The notes: a model not told the origin generated them from the letters alone. DNA of 64,000 nt from DATFVA01 sp963743325 (GCA_963743325.1 CAVUOZ010000010.1:1-64000); one strand, 5' to 3'; positions 17,854 to 26,234 are shown, counted from the stretch's first letter. Translations and numbers: made by a program.

Positions 17854-17927
17854 AGTGTGATTTTTTGCAAGGATAATTTGAAAAAAATTGAGTATAATAT
17901 GGGGTGAGCATAATGGAAGTTAGTTGA

Positions 17928-18161
17928 GTGGAAACAATTTTTGAACATAATGTCACGAAGAAAGAGCTTGAACTTCTCAAAGGATTTAACCCTGCAGGAA
18001 AAATATCAAACCGCGAGATTTATTTACAAGAAAAAAATGAAGACAGATCTCTTGCAGATCTTTATCGTCTTTATGTTCTGCGCGGTGATAATTATAAAGC
18101 AGAGGAATTCCTGGACAGGATACATGATACACGTTATAAATACCTATTATCATCATTTTGA
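17928..18161 (+). CDS. Small conserved-looking hypothetical protein (GTG start)
   Basis: A 77-residue charged, soluble protein beginning GTG at 17928, METIFEHNVTKKELELLKG. It continues with a mixed helical pattern (SLADLYRLYVLRGDNYKAEE, then FLDRIHDTRYKYLL) resembling a short helical-hairpin repeat. An overlapping frame from 17941 gives a Lys-rich sequence without regular features, so this frame is preferred. No family is recognised. It sits alone between citrate synthase and the DUF486 gene. Confidence 0.5.
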   Translation: METIFEHNVTKKELELLKGFNPAGKISNREIYLQEKNEDRSLADLYRLYVLRGDNYKAEEFLDRIHDTRYKYLLSSF

Positions 18162-18366
18162 AATAAATTATTGAGAGCTTTTTCTTCCGCTACAAATCCT
18201 GCATATTACTGAGAGATTATTTCTCGTGTAAGAATAATTTAAATTATTAATGCTGCCTCAATCAATTCTGCTGATCACCAAAAAATACCTTTGTATCATA
18301 TCGGAATAATTTTACATCTTTCCTGTTTACTTTATTAATTTTATCTAAATAATCCGCAGGAGATTT

Positions 18367-18696
18367 ATGAAAACCGTTTTTCTTCTTAGTATATCCAATA
18401 TATTTATGACTTTTGCATGGTATGGTCATTTAAAGTTTATGAATGTTACACTTTGGAAAGTAATTTTAATCAGCTGGGGCATTGCTTTCTTTGAGTATTG
18501 TTTCCAGGTTCCTGCCAACCGCATTGGTTATGGTGTATTTAATGCGGCACAGTTAAAAACTATACAGGAAATTATAACTCTTCTCGTCTTTGCTATTTTT
18601 TCAATTCTGTATCTGCATGCAAAATTCAAATGGAATCACGCGGTTGGTTTCGGTTTTATAATCCTGGCCGTATTCTTCATTTTTATGGACAAGTAA
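18367..18696 (+). CDS. DUF486 (DMT-like) small membrane protein
   Basis: A 109-residue inner-membrane protein with four predicted helices. The DUF486 signature is clear: FAWYGHLKF, ISWGIAFFEYCFQVPANRIG, FNAAQLKTIQEIITL and the closing LYLHAKFKWNHAVGFGFIIL. GCAGGAGA lies just before the ATG. The family resembles half-size drug/metabolite transporters and small multidrug proteins, but no substrate is known. The Rieske gene follows after 28 nt and may be on the same transcript. Confidence 0.88.
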   Translation: MKTVFLLSISNIFMTFAWYGHLKFMNVTLWKVILISWGIAFFEYCFQVPANRIGYGVFNAAQLKTIQEIITLLVFAIFSILYLHAKFKWNHAVGFGFIILAVFFIFMDK

Positions 18697-18724
18697 GACT
18701 AAAATATCAATAATATACAGGCCT

Positions 18725-19207
18725 ATGATAATTTCCCGCAGAGAATTCTTCTTCAAATCTGCAGGTACGCTTGCAGTAATTTCCGCCAGCGGACTGGTGA
18801 GCACATTCGTAAACAGTTGCGGGGGGAATAATCCATCCGGTCCTTCAAACGTGTCTACAATGAATATAATACAGGGTTCAGTATCCAATAATGAAATAGC
18901 TGTCAGTCTTGGATCTTCTTCTCCAATAGCCGGGAAAAATACACGAGCGGTTGTTGAATATAATACTGGTGGCGGAGCAGTACTGGCAGAACACAATTCA
19001 GACGATACTTACAGGGCTATATCGGGTATATGTACTCACCAAGGATGTATAGTTACTGATTATGATGGAACCAATAATGTTTTTGTATGTCCATGTCATG
19101 GATCCAGATTTGATTTGACCGGAAATGTTGTACAGGGACCTGCACCTTCAAAGCTGATACAATACAGTACAAGAGTTGAAAATAATTCCCTGATTATAAC
19201 TCTGTAG
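18725..19207 (+). CDS. Rieske [2Fe-2S] protein with Tat-type signal
   Basis: A 160-residue exported iron-sulfur protein. The N-terminus has SRREFFFKSAGTLAVISASG, a Tat-type signal, followed by VNSCGG, which could be a lipobox. The cluster ligands are complete: CTHQGC (C103, H105, C108) and CPCHGS (C122, C124, H125). The rest fits a minimal Rieske domain (FDLTGNVVQGPAPSKL). No cytochrome b gene lies nearby, so it is not obviously part of a bc complex. It may serve an alternative electron-transfer chain or an oxygenase-like partner elsewhere. The cofactor is sure from the motifs; the partner is unknown. Confidence 0.88.
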   Translation: MIISRREFFFKSAGTLAVISASGLVSTFVNSCGGNNPSGPSNVSTMNIIQGSVSNNEIAVSLGSSSPIAGKNTRAVVEYNTGGGAVLAEHNSDDTYRAISGICTHQGCIVTDYDGTNNVFVCPCHGSRFDLTGNVVQGPAPSKLIQYSTRVENNSLIITL

Positions 19208-19220
19208 TTTATGGTCAGAT

Positions 19221-19349
19221 TTATCCGACGGATAATTAAGACAAATGAACCCCGGCTTTAGCCGCATTTAAGAACGGGACACAAAATTTAAATGAGGCTA
19301 AAACCTTGATATTAATAGTAATCTGTATTCCGTTGGATAAATCCAACGG
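19221..19349. repeat. REP-like palindromic repeat cluster 1
   Basis: Three small palindromes follow one another in the gap between convergent genes: TTATCCG/CGGATAA (19221-19235), CGGCT/AGCCG (19253-19264) and CCGTTGGAT/ATCCAACGG (19330-19349). The same sequence types recur at 25.57-25.77 kb. They resemble REP or BIME elements. No REP-associated transposase gene is in the window. Confidence 0.65.
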
Positions 19350-19428
19350 CAATGGGTTAAATACAAAAGCAATGGCTGCAGCAAAGCTTTTCCTGTTCTG
19401 TTAAATGAATGCTTACTTTTCTGAAGGT

Positions 19429-20490
19429 TTACTTAGCTCTTAAGTACTGAACAGGCCAATCAACATCTACATTTAACTGCTTTGCTGCCTGAAGAGGCCA
19501 GTAAGGGTCACGAAGCATTTCCTTAGCCAGGAGTACGATATCCGATTGCCCTGTTCTTATAATTGTGTCAGCTTGTATTGGCGAGGTAATAAAACCTACT
19601 GTCCCGGTAAGTATTTCAACTTCTTTTTTTATTTTTTGTGAAAAGGGAACCTGGTAACCGGGGCCCATAGGTATTTTCACATCTGCAATATTACCTCCGC
19701 TTGAGCAATCAATTAAATCCACTCCCGCTTCCTTAAGGCATTTTACAAGCTGAACGGACTGTTCAATATCCCAGCCGTCCTTAACCCAATCACTTGCAGA
19801 GATGCGTACAAACAAAGGAACTGTTTCAGGGATCTTGTTTCTTACTGCACCAGCAATTTCTACTGCCAGCCTGCATCTGTTTTCAAGGCTTCCCCCATAC
19901 TGGTCTTTCCGTTGGTTTGAAAGAGGGGAGAGGAATTCATGGATTAAGTATCCATGAGCCATATGAAGCTCAATTAATTTGAAACCCGCATTTATACTTC
20001 GTACTGCAGCGGCTTCAAACTGGCTGATCAATGTCCGGATATCATCCTTGGTCATTTCTTTTGGATGAGGGTAACTTTCTGCAAAAGGAATGGGTGACGG
20101 TGAAAGAGTCTGCCAGCCGCCGTTTTTTATACTAACTTCTCCTCTCCCTTTCCAGGGAGAATAAGTTGAAGCCTTTCTTCCTGCGTGGGCCAGCTGAATT
20201 CCCGGAACAGAGTTCTGTGAACTGATAAAATCCGTGATTCTTTTATAAGCATCCGCGTGTTTGTCACTCCAAATACCTGCATCCTCAGGAGAGATTCTTC
20301 CTTCCGGAGAAACCGATGTTGCTTCCATCATTACTAATGCTGCTCCGCCGACCGCACGGCTTCCGAGGTGAACAAAATGCCAGTCGGTCGGCATCCCGTC
20401 TATGCTGGAATACTGACACATAGGGGAAACTGCAATCCTGTTTTTTAATTCCAGGTCTCTGATCTTCAATGTCGAAAAAAGGGAACTCAT
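19429..20490 (-). CDS. NADH:flavin oxidoreductase, Old Yellow Enzyme family (YqjM-like)
   Basis: A 353-residue FMN enzyme that reduces activated C=C bonds with NAD(P)H. Family landmarks are SPMCQYSSIDG, TDWHFVHLGSRAVGGAALVM, EATSVSPEGRIS, QLAHAGRKAS, ELHMAHGYLIHEFLSPLSN and a late phosphate-binding region GTVGFI. SPMCQYSS plus QLAHAGRK is the YqjM (thermophilic-like OYE) version. The ATG at 20490 (MSSLFSTLKIRDLEL) is chosen because AAAGAAG precedes it; an in-frame TTG at 20514 lacks a ribosome site. It is isolated between a convergent Rieske gene and a propeller lipoprotein. The physiological substrate is unknown. Confidence 0.9.
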   Translation of the reverse strand: MSSLFSTLKIRDLELKNRIAVSPMCQYSSIDGMPTDWHFVHLGSRAVGGAALVMMEATSVSPEGRISPEDAGIWSDKHADAYKRITDFISSQNSVPGIQLAHAGRKASTYSPWKGRGEVSIKNGGWQTLSPSPIPFAESYPHPKEMTKDDIRTLISQFEAAAVRSINAGFKLIELHMAHGYLIHEFLSPLSNQRKDQYGGSLENRCRLAVEIAGAVRNKIPETVPLFVRISASDWVKDGWDIEQSVQLVKCLKEAGVDLIDCSSGGNIADVKIPMGPGYQVPFSQKIKKEVEILTGTVGFITSPIQADTIIRTGQSDIVLLAKEMLRDPYWPLQAAKQLNVDVDWPVQYLRAK

Positions 20491-20540
20491 TTCTTCTTTC
20501 AAAAAATTGAACAAGTATAAAATTAAAATTAAAGAAGTTT

Positions 20541-21512
20541 TTAATGATTTGTTGTCCGGGAAGTACTTCTGAACACACCTTTAAACGTACCCGCATATAG
20601 AACATCATCCAGGCAAATGAGAGTGTGGATCATTTTAATAGGTAAGCCGGAATCAACATTTGTCCAGTTTAACCCGTTATCAACTGAACGAAAGACCCCT
20701 CCACGCCAGGTTCCCGCAAATATATGTTCCTGACTGTTTAACGCTAATGTGATTATCTCAGTATTCGTTAAACCATTATTAGACTTTTTCCAGTTCTCAC
20801 CTTTATCTGTAGTCCAGAAAAATCCGCCGTTATCAGTGCCTGCATCAATACGATCTGAGTTATCTGTTATAAGCGACTGAACTGACCAGTTCCCAAGGCC
20901 TTTATTTTTCAGGCTCCAGTGCAGACCATTATCGTCGGAGCGGTAAACTCCCGTTCCGCCTGCAAAGACAATATTATTTTTAGTAATTAATAAAGAGGAA
21001 AATGTCTGGGCATTAAAGGCAGGATTTGATATCTCCCATTCCCCGCCACCACTATCAGAGACAAAAATACCATTACCTCGGGTTGCTACAAATATTCTGT
21101 CTGTCGAGCTGACAGAAAGTGCTGTTACATTTATTCCCTGAAGACCGATGTGTACCCAGCTGTTCCCGTTATCTGATGAAAGTAACACACCATTTCCTGA
21201 TGTACCTGCAAGCAGAGTATTGGCTGCATAATTATAAAAACAAGTAACTGTAGCTGAAAAAAACGTTGGGTTAACGGGCAGCCAGGTTGAACCGGAATCC
21301 GGAGAAATAAATAAACCATAGTTCGTCCCCGCAAGAATATTTCCGTTATCAGCCTGGGTCATAGATACGACCATATTACTATCGAGGCCGATTCGAATCC
21401 AGCTTATATCCGGAACGGGATGAATGACAGGATTTACAGCATTATCGTGGTTTGAGCATCCAGCAAGAAAAATAAGACTTAGAATTATTGCAAAAGTAAA
21501 AGATTTATACAA
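20541..21512 (-). CDS. BNR/YCF48-type beta-propeller lipoprotein
   Basis: A 323-residue lipoprotein. The signal ends LIFLAGCSN, a good lipobox with lipidated Cys near residue 19. The rest is a run of BNR/photosystem-assembly-like repeats: NGLFISPDSG-type blades such as NILAGTNYGLFISPDSGSTW, NTLLAGTSGNGVLLSSDNG, DRIFVATRGNGIFVSDSG and HIFAGTWRGGVFRSVDNG. Such propellers are abundant in Ignavibacteria and probably bind surface ligands or polysaccharide, but catalysis is not indicated (no sialidase Arg triad or FRIP motif). Its 3' end is 51 nt from the OYE start on the same strand. Confidence 0.8.
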   Translation of the reverse strand: MYKSFTFAIILSLIFLAGCSNHDNAVNPVIHPVPDISWIRIGLDSNMVVSMTQADNGNILAGTNYGLFISPDSGSTWLPVNPTFFSATVTCFYNYAANTLLAGTSGNGVLLSSDNGNSWVHIGLQGINVTALSVSSTDRIFVATRGNGIFVSDSGGGEWEISNPAFNAQTFSSLLITKNNIVFAGGTGVYRSDDNGLHWSLKNKGLGNWSVQSLITDNSDRIDAGTDNGGFFWTTDKGENWKKSNNGLTNTEIITLALNSQEHIFAGTWRGGVFRSVDNGLNWTNVDSGLPIKMIHTLICLDDVLYAGTFKGVFRSTSRTTNH

Positions 21513-21754
21513 TTATAGGCCTGAATAAAAATTTACTCGTTTCTAAAAACTTAAATTATTATTTCAAATTAATCCATTATTAAACCGATAAAACAGAAGT
21601 AATAAATATTAACAGTCTGTCAAAATGGTAGATAAAGAATAAAAGGAGGATGTGGATACATCCGGCATATGAGATAGACGAGAGATGGACGAGAGAGATA
21701 CCAGAAAAAGGGTACCCTAAAAGAATAATTATGGAGTTGTGAATTTATAGGTTA

Positions 21755-21771
21755 ACTGACATTTTGTCAGT
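21755..21771. promoter_or_regulatory. Perfect 7-3-7 palindrome ACTGACA-TTT-TGTCAGT
   Basis: A 17-nt site with exact 7-nt arms in gene-poor DNA, more regular than expected by chance. It could be a repressor operator left from a lost gene. No promoter or start codon next to it is convincing. Confidence 0.35.
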
Positions 21772-22274
21772 AACGTGTACAGGATTGCAAAATCGCAGGT
21801 CGACGTAGTCGGGCCTCACAAAATCAGGAATTACAAAATTGAAAACCGATGGAGTTGAGCCTTGCCAGACGCGGCAAGAAAGGGTAACCACAGATAGAGC
21901 AGAGGAGACGCAGATGAAACAGATGGAATTGTTGTCGGGTGTTGGGGCACCATTGTAGAGCGATTCGTTGGATCTCTCAATTCAATAAAAAAATTAACAA
22001 AGTCAATTAATTTAGGACTGAGAGCGCAGGGGGAAAAAGGGAAAATTTTGAAGACATTGGCGGCGTCGACCCAGGAGATACAGAGTAATTTTACAGCATA
22101 ATGCGTCCTCTCAAACATTAGTTATTTCTGTTAAATAATTATCGCAATTTACTCTGAGAAATTCATATCTACTCCGGGAGAGCGTGAAGTCAGAACCGGA
22201 TATATCGGGGAAACATATAGAATACTCCCCCGCAGTGCTATTGTAATAAAATGAAATATCTCAGTGGGGATATT

Positions 22275-22440
22275 ATGAAAATATTTTTAAGAATTTTATT
22301 TTGCTTTCTGATGGTACCGCATATTTATTTTGCACAAGAAGATTTCTGGCAGCCGACTAACGGGCCGGAGCATGCGAACATATTTTCTTTAGCTATTAAT
22401 AACAGCGGAGACATTCATTTGTCTTTCCCTCAAATAATAA
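22275..22440 (+). pseudogene. Remnant of an exported BNR-type propeller gene (5' end only)
   Basis: A signal peptide (MKIFLRILFCFLMVPHIYFA) is followed by WQPTNGPEHANIFSLAINNS, the usual opening of Ignavibacteria propeller proteins (W-x-PTNGP, then the first blade). After GDIHL the sequence loses the pattern and reaches a stop at about 22451, where an intact protein would continue for hundreds of residues. No further blades are found downstream before the LytTR gene, so most of the gene appears deleted. Confidence 0.5.
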
Positions 22441-22629
22441 AAAACTCTTAAAGAGGTAGGCAGAACCGATAATTTTTCTAGAACACTTTAAGACCGTTCT
22501 TAAAAACAGTTCAAACGATTCAATTCCTCTCCGAGTTGAGTTGGGTGGATTAGGAAAGGACTTTGTGATCAGGGGTAAAGGAGAATGATGTATTGGCTAC
22601 TCCGGTGACAGGTAGCATATTTATATGTT

Positions 22630-23322
22630 CTATAAGCTCTCTATTACTTCTTTATAACCCCTCCCAATTGGAATAGTTACACCGTTTACCTCAACACTTT
22701 CGGCTGTATAAGATTCAATCTTGTCCATCGAAATTATAAATGAGCGATGAATCCGTTTGAAAAGATTTGATGGGAGGAGAGATTCAATCTCGTTAGTGCT
22801 CATTTTTGAAAGGTATGTTTTTTTTGCTGCAACGATTTTGACGTATTCTCTCTGGCTTTCGATATAGAGAACTTCTGAGAATAAGATTTTCATCTTCTTT
22901 TTCTGGATATTCAGAAATATAAAATCTTTTGTCCCCGCATTTTCATTTAATACCGTTTTCTCTTTTTGTGCTGTTCTAACTTTATTTACCGCTGCTAAAA
23001 AGCGCTCAAACTCAAATGGTTTCAGCAGATAATCTGTTACATTAAGATTAAACCCCTCCACCGCGTATTGATGGTAAGCAGTAGTGACTATAACTGCAGG
23101 CGGATCGGCAAGTGTTTTCAGGAAATCCATCCCCTTTAATTTAGGCAGATGAATATCTAAAAAAATAAGATCGGTATTATTATCCCGCAGATAACCTGCC
23201 GCCAGAATGGCGTCTTTAAATGAGCCCTGTAATTCCAGGAACGGTACCTGCTGAACATAATCCGATAAAACCTTGACGGCTAACGGCTCATCCTCTATTA
23301 TTATGCATTTTATTTTAGACAT
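22630..23322 (-). CDS. LytTR family response regulator
   Basis: A response regulator with a receiver domain (IIIEDEPLAV, phospho-acceptor Asp in LIFLDIHLPKLKG, then VTTAYHQYAVEGFNL and DYLLKPFEFERF) and a C-terminal LytTR DNA-binding domain (FIFLNIQKKKMKILFSEVLY, then RIHRSFIISMDKIES). The proposed start is the ATG at 23322 (MSKIKCIIIEDEPLAV); an ATG at 23331 is also possible. It overlaps the 3' end of the histidine kinase gene upstream, so the pair is one operon. In such pairs the kinase phosphorylates this Asp. The target genes are not visible. Confidence 0.92.
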   Translation of the reverse strand: MSKIKCIIIEDEPLAVKVLSDYVQQVPFLELQGSFKDAILAAGYLRDNNTDLIFLDIHLPKLKGMDFLKTLADPPAVIVTTAYHQYAVEGFNLNVTDYLLKPFEFERFLAAVNKVRTAQKEKTVLNENAGTKDFIFLNIQKKKMKILFSEVLYIESQREYVKIVAAKKTYLSKMSTNEIESLLPSNLFKRIHRSFIISMDKIESYTAESVEVNGVTIPIGRGYKEVIESL

Positions 23323-24352
23323 GGCTTGCAAGATTAATTTTTAAAGCAGCAGTAAATACAGATTCGCCCTGCTCAACAGAGAGATCGTAATCGGTAAAGA
23401 GCAGCTCCAGCTGACGCCTGAGGTTGGAAAGACCGATGTTTTCCCTGACTCTCTCTTCAGCGGAGAGTCCTTCGGAAGAATTTTTTACATAAAATGCTAA
23501 ATGCCTGTTTTTGACTGAAAGATGAATGTCCACAAACGGCTGGGATCTTGTTTCAGAAGCTCCATGCTTGAATGCATTTTCCACCAATGGTATCAGGAGC
23601 AGAGGCGGTATTGCCTGTTTCATATCTTCAATGTCATAATTAAAATTAATATGCAGAGAATCATCGTATCGCAATTTTTCCAGGGCAATATAATCACTTA
23701 TAATTTTTAGTTCATGTTCTATAGCAATATATTCGCCGCCGGTTTCGTACAGCATAAAACGAAGTATCTTGGACAGCCGCAAAACTGACTCAGGGGCCAA
23801 ATCCGACTTATCTCTTGCCAGTGAATAAATATTATTTAAAGTGTTGAACAGAAAATGCGGGTTTGTCTGCGACTTGAGATAGTTCAGTTCTGCTTCCTGT
23901 TTTTCAATCTTCAGCTGCTGTGCTGCCTGCTTTAGTTTAGTAAAATTATAGATATGCCTCGCAATTCCAAATATAAATACGGCAAATATACTTGCTCCAA
24001 ACTGATCCGCCACTCCGCGCGAACATTTAGAATAGTGTATAAAATCAGTATAAATATGGAGCTGAGTTCCAAGCAGCAGCCAGAAATAAAGAATAAAAGA
24101 AAACAAAGAAAGCTGTAGTACTAAAAGCGCAAATGATCTGAAAATTCGTTTCCTGCTTAGAGCGGGGAGAGTGAATTCGAAGAAAAGATAAATAACTGCG
24201 AGAATATAAACCGACTTCCAGATTTCATTTATAAACCACAGCAGAAAAGGACTTGGATGTTCTGCCAGATTTATAATGAGGGCCAGTACAAAATAAGCAG
24301 CGCTAACCCAGAAATAAAATTTCAGGTGTTTCAGATCAAAGAATTTATTCAT
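23315..24352 (-). CDS. LytS/YehU-type sensor histidine kinase
   Basis: A 345-residue membrane kinase. Four hydrophobic segments occupy residues 1-150. A short coiled-coil linker (LKQAAQQLKIEKQEAELNYL) follows, then the His_kinase domain with KSQTNPHFLFNTLNNIYSLA, the motif of the LytS/YehU class. The ATPase part has PPLLLIPLVENAFKHGASE (N box) and ENIGLSNLRRQLELLF (G box). No extracellular sensor domain is present, so the signal is probably sensed in the membrane. It overlaps the LytTR regulator gene. Confidence 0.9.
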   Translation of the reverse strand: MNKFFDLKHLKFYFWVSAAYFVLALIINLAEHPSPFLLWFINEIWKSVYILAVIYLFFEFTLPALSRKRIFRSFALLVLQLSLFSFILYFWLLLGTQLHIYTDFIHYSKCSRGVADQFGASIFAVFIFGIARHIYNFTKLKQAAQQLKIEKQEAELNYLKSQTNPHFLFNTLNNIYSLARDKSDLAPESVLRLSKILRFMLYETGGEYIAIEHELKIISDYIALEKLRYDDSLHINFNYDIEDMKQAIPPLLLIPLVENAFKHGASETRSQPFVDIHLSVKNRHLAFYVKNSSEGLSAEERVRENIGLSNLRRQLELLFTDYDLSVEQGESVFTAALKINLASHV

Positions 24353-24646
24353 TGTGTTTTTAATGGGACCTGTTCCTCAAATAATTTGGGCATCAGGATT
24401 GAATTTATTTTACAAGTATGAAGTTCTCATAGAAATTATAATGATTTAGTCTTAACATAATTATTTCAGAATTGTTAACCCAGAAAATCCGTAGACAAAA
24501 CACTGCTGTCTGTCTGCCGTAAACCGTGATATGTAGACCTGGTGTTTCGGTTCTTTTATTATTTACATATTCTTCGCCCAGCAAAATTTATTCATAGCCG
24601 GCAAACCGGGTTAAGCGTACATAAAAATTTACTGAAAGGAATTAAT

Positions 24647-25312
24647 ATGAGCAGAATAATAAAATTCGGAGAGACCGTTGAAGGATATGATATTCCTGTA
24701 TTAAATGAACGGGAAATAAGGGGTGCGGCAGGGATTCTGTTTTTGATGATGTTTATCTCAATACTTAAGGTAATTATGCTGGGTGATTTTTTACTGCTGA
24801 AATATGCTGTGACGATATTCCTGACAGATATACTGATACGTGTTTTTATAAATCCTAAGTATTCTCCCTCATTAATAATTGGCCGTTTAATCGTCAGGAA
24901 CCAGGTGCCTGAATATGTCGGAGCAGGACAGAAAAAGTTCGCGTGGATTATCGGTGTGATTCTGTCATCAGTCATCTTCATTCATCTGGTAGTAGTGAAT
25001 GCATTCAGTCCTATTACCGGTCTGATCTGTTTTATCTGCCTGATATTTTTATTTTTTGAATCAGCATTCGGAATCTGCATAGGATGTAATGTTTATTCAT
25101 TGTTCTATAAAGAAAAAACTCAGTATTGCCCGGGTGAGGTCTGCGAAGTTAAGTCAAAAGTTGATATTCAAAAAACTTCAAGGGCTCAGGTGCTTGTCGT
25201 TTTCGGATTTATTGTATTCATCATTCTGGCCACATTTTTATTCAATAATAATTTGAAGGAAAAACCATATTATTTGTTCAGGTCTGAAAGTTCTGCTGAG
25301 CTAAATAAATAA
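24647..25312 (+). CDS. DUF4395 integral membrane protein
   Basis: A 221-residue membrane protein with about four helices. It starts MSRIIKFGETVEGYDIPVLN with GAAAGGA upstream of the ATG at 24647; the frame is open further 5' but without a ribosome site. Family landmarks are NEREIRGAAGILFLMM, INPKYSPSLIIGRLIVRNQ, PEYVGAGQKKFAWIIG and FESAFGICIGCNVYSLF. The GICIGC and YCPGEVCE pairs give a Cys-rich end facing one side of the membrane. DUF4395 genes often lie near thioredoxin-like or rhodanese genes; here the neighbour is only the small gene below. Function unknown. Confidence 0.8.
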   Translation: MSRIIKFGETVEGYDIPVLNEREIRGAAGILFLMMFISILKVIMLGDFLLLKYAVTIFLTDILIRVFINPKYSPSLIIGRLIVRNQVPEYVGAGQKKFAWIIGVILSSVIFIHLVVVNAFSPITGLICFICLIFLFFESAFGICIGCNVYSLFYKEKTQYCPGEVCEVKSKVDIQKTSRAQVLVVFGFIVFIILATFLFNNNLKEKPYYLFRSESSAELNK

Positions 25313-25328
25313 TTAAAAAGGATTAAAA

Positions 25329-25484
25329 ATGAGCAATAACAATAAAAACGAAAGAATTCCTGAAGAAGCGATTTTAATATCCCGGATGAGAATTTCAGCT
25401 CTATGGGCTGTTTTTTTCTTCGGTTATATCTATGAGGATTTTGTTTCACTTTTCAAAGGGAATTATAAAAAATTAAAAAAATAA
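25329..25484 (+). CDS. 51-residue membrane peptide, resembles the start of DUF6326 proteins
   Basis: A short ORF 16 nt after the DUF4395 gene: MSNNNKNERIPEEAILISRM, then RISALWAVFFFGYIYEDFVS and a Lys-rich end. LSALW-x(n)-YIYxDxxSLF is the first helix of DUF6326-type four-helix membrane proteins, but this protein stops after one helix. It is either a truncated gene or a genuine small membrane protein translated with DUF4395. AAAAAGGA precedes the ATG. Confidence 0.5.
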   Translation: MSNNNKNERIPEEAILISRMRISALWAVFFFGYIYEDFVSLFKGNYKKLKK

Positions 25485-25519
25485 ATTCACTATTATTGAA
25501 TATAAAGCGTACTTACTCC

Positions 25520-25565
25520 CAAAGAATATTCCATTACTCCAACATTCCATTATTCCCTTACTCCG
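25520..25565 (-). repeat. Simple repeat of the ATGGAGTAATGG family (minus orientation)
   Basis: CCATTACTCC, ATTCCATTATTCCC and TTACTCC follow one another. Read on the minus strand they give GGAGTAA, GGGAATAATGGAAT and GGAGTAATGG, the motif arrayed in plus orientation at 37.40-37.48 kb. Confidence 0.6.
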
Positions 25566-25569
25566 CAGA

Positions 25570-25780
25570 TATGTGGCTAAAACCGGCTCACCTTATTTTT
25601 ATTTGTCCGTCGGATGAATCCGACGGCAATAGCACAGTGAAATTGCCGTCAGCTTAAGCTAACGGATAAAATAATATAAGCGGCAGAAAGGCTTTAGCCG
25701 CATCAGATGAATCAATATGTGGCTAAAGCCCGGCTTACATTATTTTTATTTGTCCGTCGGATAAATCCGACGGCAATAGT
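25570..25780. repeat. REP-like palindromic repeat cluster 2 (two direct copies plus a variant)
   Basis: Two direct copies of about 64 nt (25570-25632 and about 25716-25780) each run from ATGTGGCTAAA, through TTATTTTTATTTGTCCGTCG, to a 9-bp-arm palindrome CCGTCGGAT/ATCCGACGG (25607-25626, 25754-25773) and CGGCAATAG. Between them lies the palindrome CCGTCAGCTT/AAGCTAACGG (25646-25665, one mismatch) and a GGCTTTAGCC hairpin. The order palindrome-spacer-palindrome resembles BIME organisation. Confidence 0.75.
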
Positions 25781-25784
25781 CTAT

Positions 25785-26186
25785 CTACTTTGTGCCTGCA
25801 AAAGTTTTACCGTCTTCGCTGAGATTTTTGGAATATTTTTCAGGATCTTTAGTAAACTTTGAATCGCAGCCGTTACAGCAAAAGCCATAGACTTTTCCGT
25901 TGTATTCTACCTTATTAGCTTCCGGATCGATTGCTTCGCCGCGGACGGGACAAACAGCATTCCACGCTGCTAATTTACTGTCAACTTCCTGTACATTAGA
26001 TTGCATAGACTGAGTTGAATCCTGCATACCGTGGGATTTCATACACGACTGATCCATCTTTTCCATTTTATCAGACGATTTACAGCAGCCCTCATCCTTT
26101 TTATCCTGTGCAAATACACTGGTAGTAATCAAAAATAAAAACACTGCAATAAATATTGACGCTTTCCTGAATTTGAACTTTCCCAT
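25785..26186 (-). CDS. Exported YHS-domain metal-binding protein
   Basis: A 133-residue exported protein. The signal peptide (IFIAVFLFLITTSVFAQ) is followed by a Cys/Met/His-rich linker (GCCKSSDKMEKMDQSCMKSH) and a YHS domain: NAVCPVRGEAID, VEYNGKVYGFCCNGC and FTKDPEKYSK. YHS domains bind copper or other soft metals through these Cys residues. It is the distal gene of the copper cluster on this strand. It probably serves as a periplasmic metal buffer or sensor for CusABC-type efflux. Role inferred from domain and context. Confidence 0.82.
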   Translation of the reverse strand: MGKFKFRKASIFIAVFLFLITTSVFAQDKKDEGCCKSSDKMEKMDQSCMKSHGMQDSTQSMQSNVQEVDSKLAAWNAVCPVRGEAIDPEANKVEYNGKVYGFCCNGCDSKFTKDPEKYSKNLSEDGKTFAGTK

Positions 26187-26234
26187 TGTTTCTCTCCTTA
26201 TTATTTATGGTTTATAATTGTTAATTGTGATATG

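Larger units (their letters stand above)
21513..22629. other. Gene-poor 1.1-kb stretch
   Basis: No intact gene is supported here. The stretch holds a palindrome at 21755-21771, simple purine-rich sequence near 21640-21710 and 21880-21930, and the remnant of a propeller-type gene at about 22275-22440. The low coding content suggests decay of one or more former genes. Confidence 0.6.
25485..25784. other. Repeat-filled intergenic stretch
   Basis: No gene is seen in these 300 nt. From left to right: an ATTCCATTA-type simple repeat (about 25520-25565), a REP-like unit, a diverged palindrome, and a second REP-like unit reaching the stop of the YHS gene. It marks the left edge of the copper island. 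Confidence 0.7.

Noticed and set aside
17941..18174. Alternative small gene overlapping 17928-18161 in another frame
   Set aside because: Its sequence is Lys-rich and irregular, while the chosen frame shows a regular helical pattern with balanced charges.
21831..22118. Open frame of 95 codons on the minus strand
   Set aside because: No ribosome site, no recognisable motifs, and its composition resembles the decayed surroundings.
25570..25780. Possible CRISPR repeats or attC sites from the palindromes
   Set aside because: Only two copies of the long unit, irregular spacing, no integrase or cas genes; REP-like organisation fits better.
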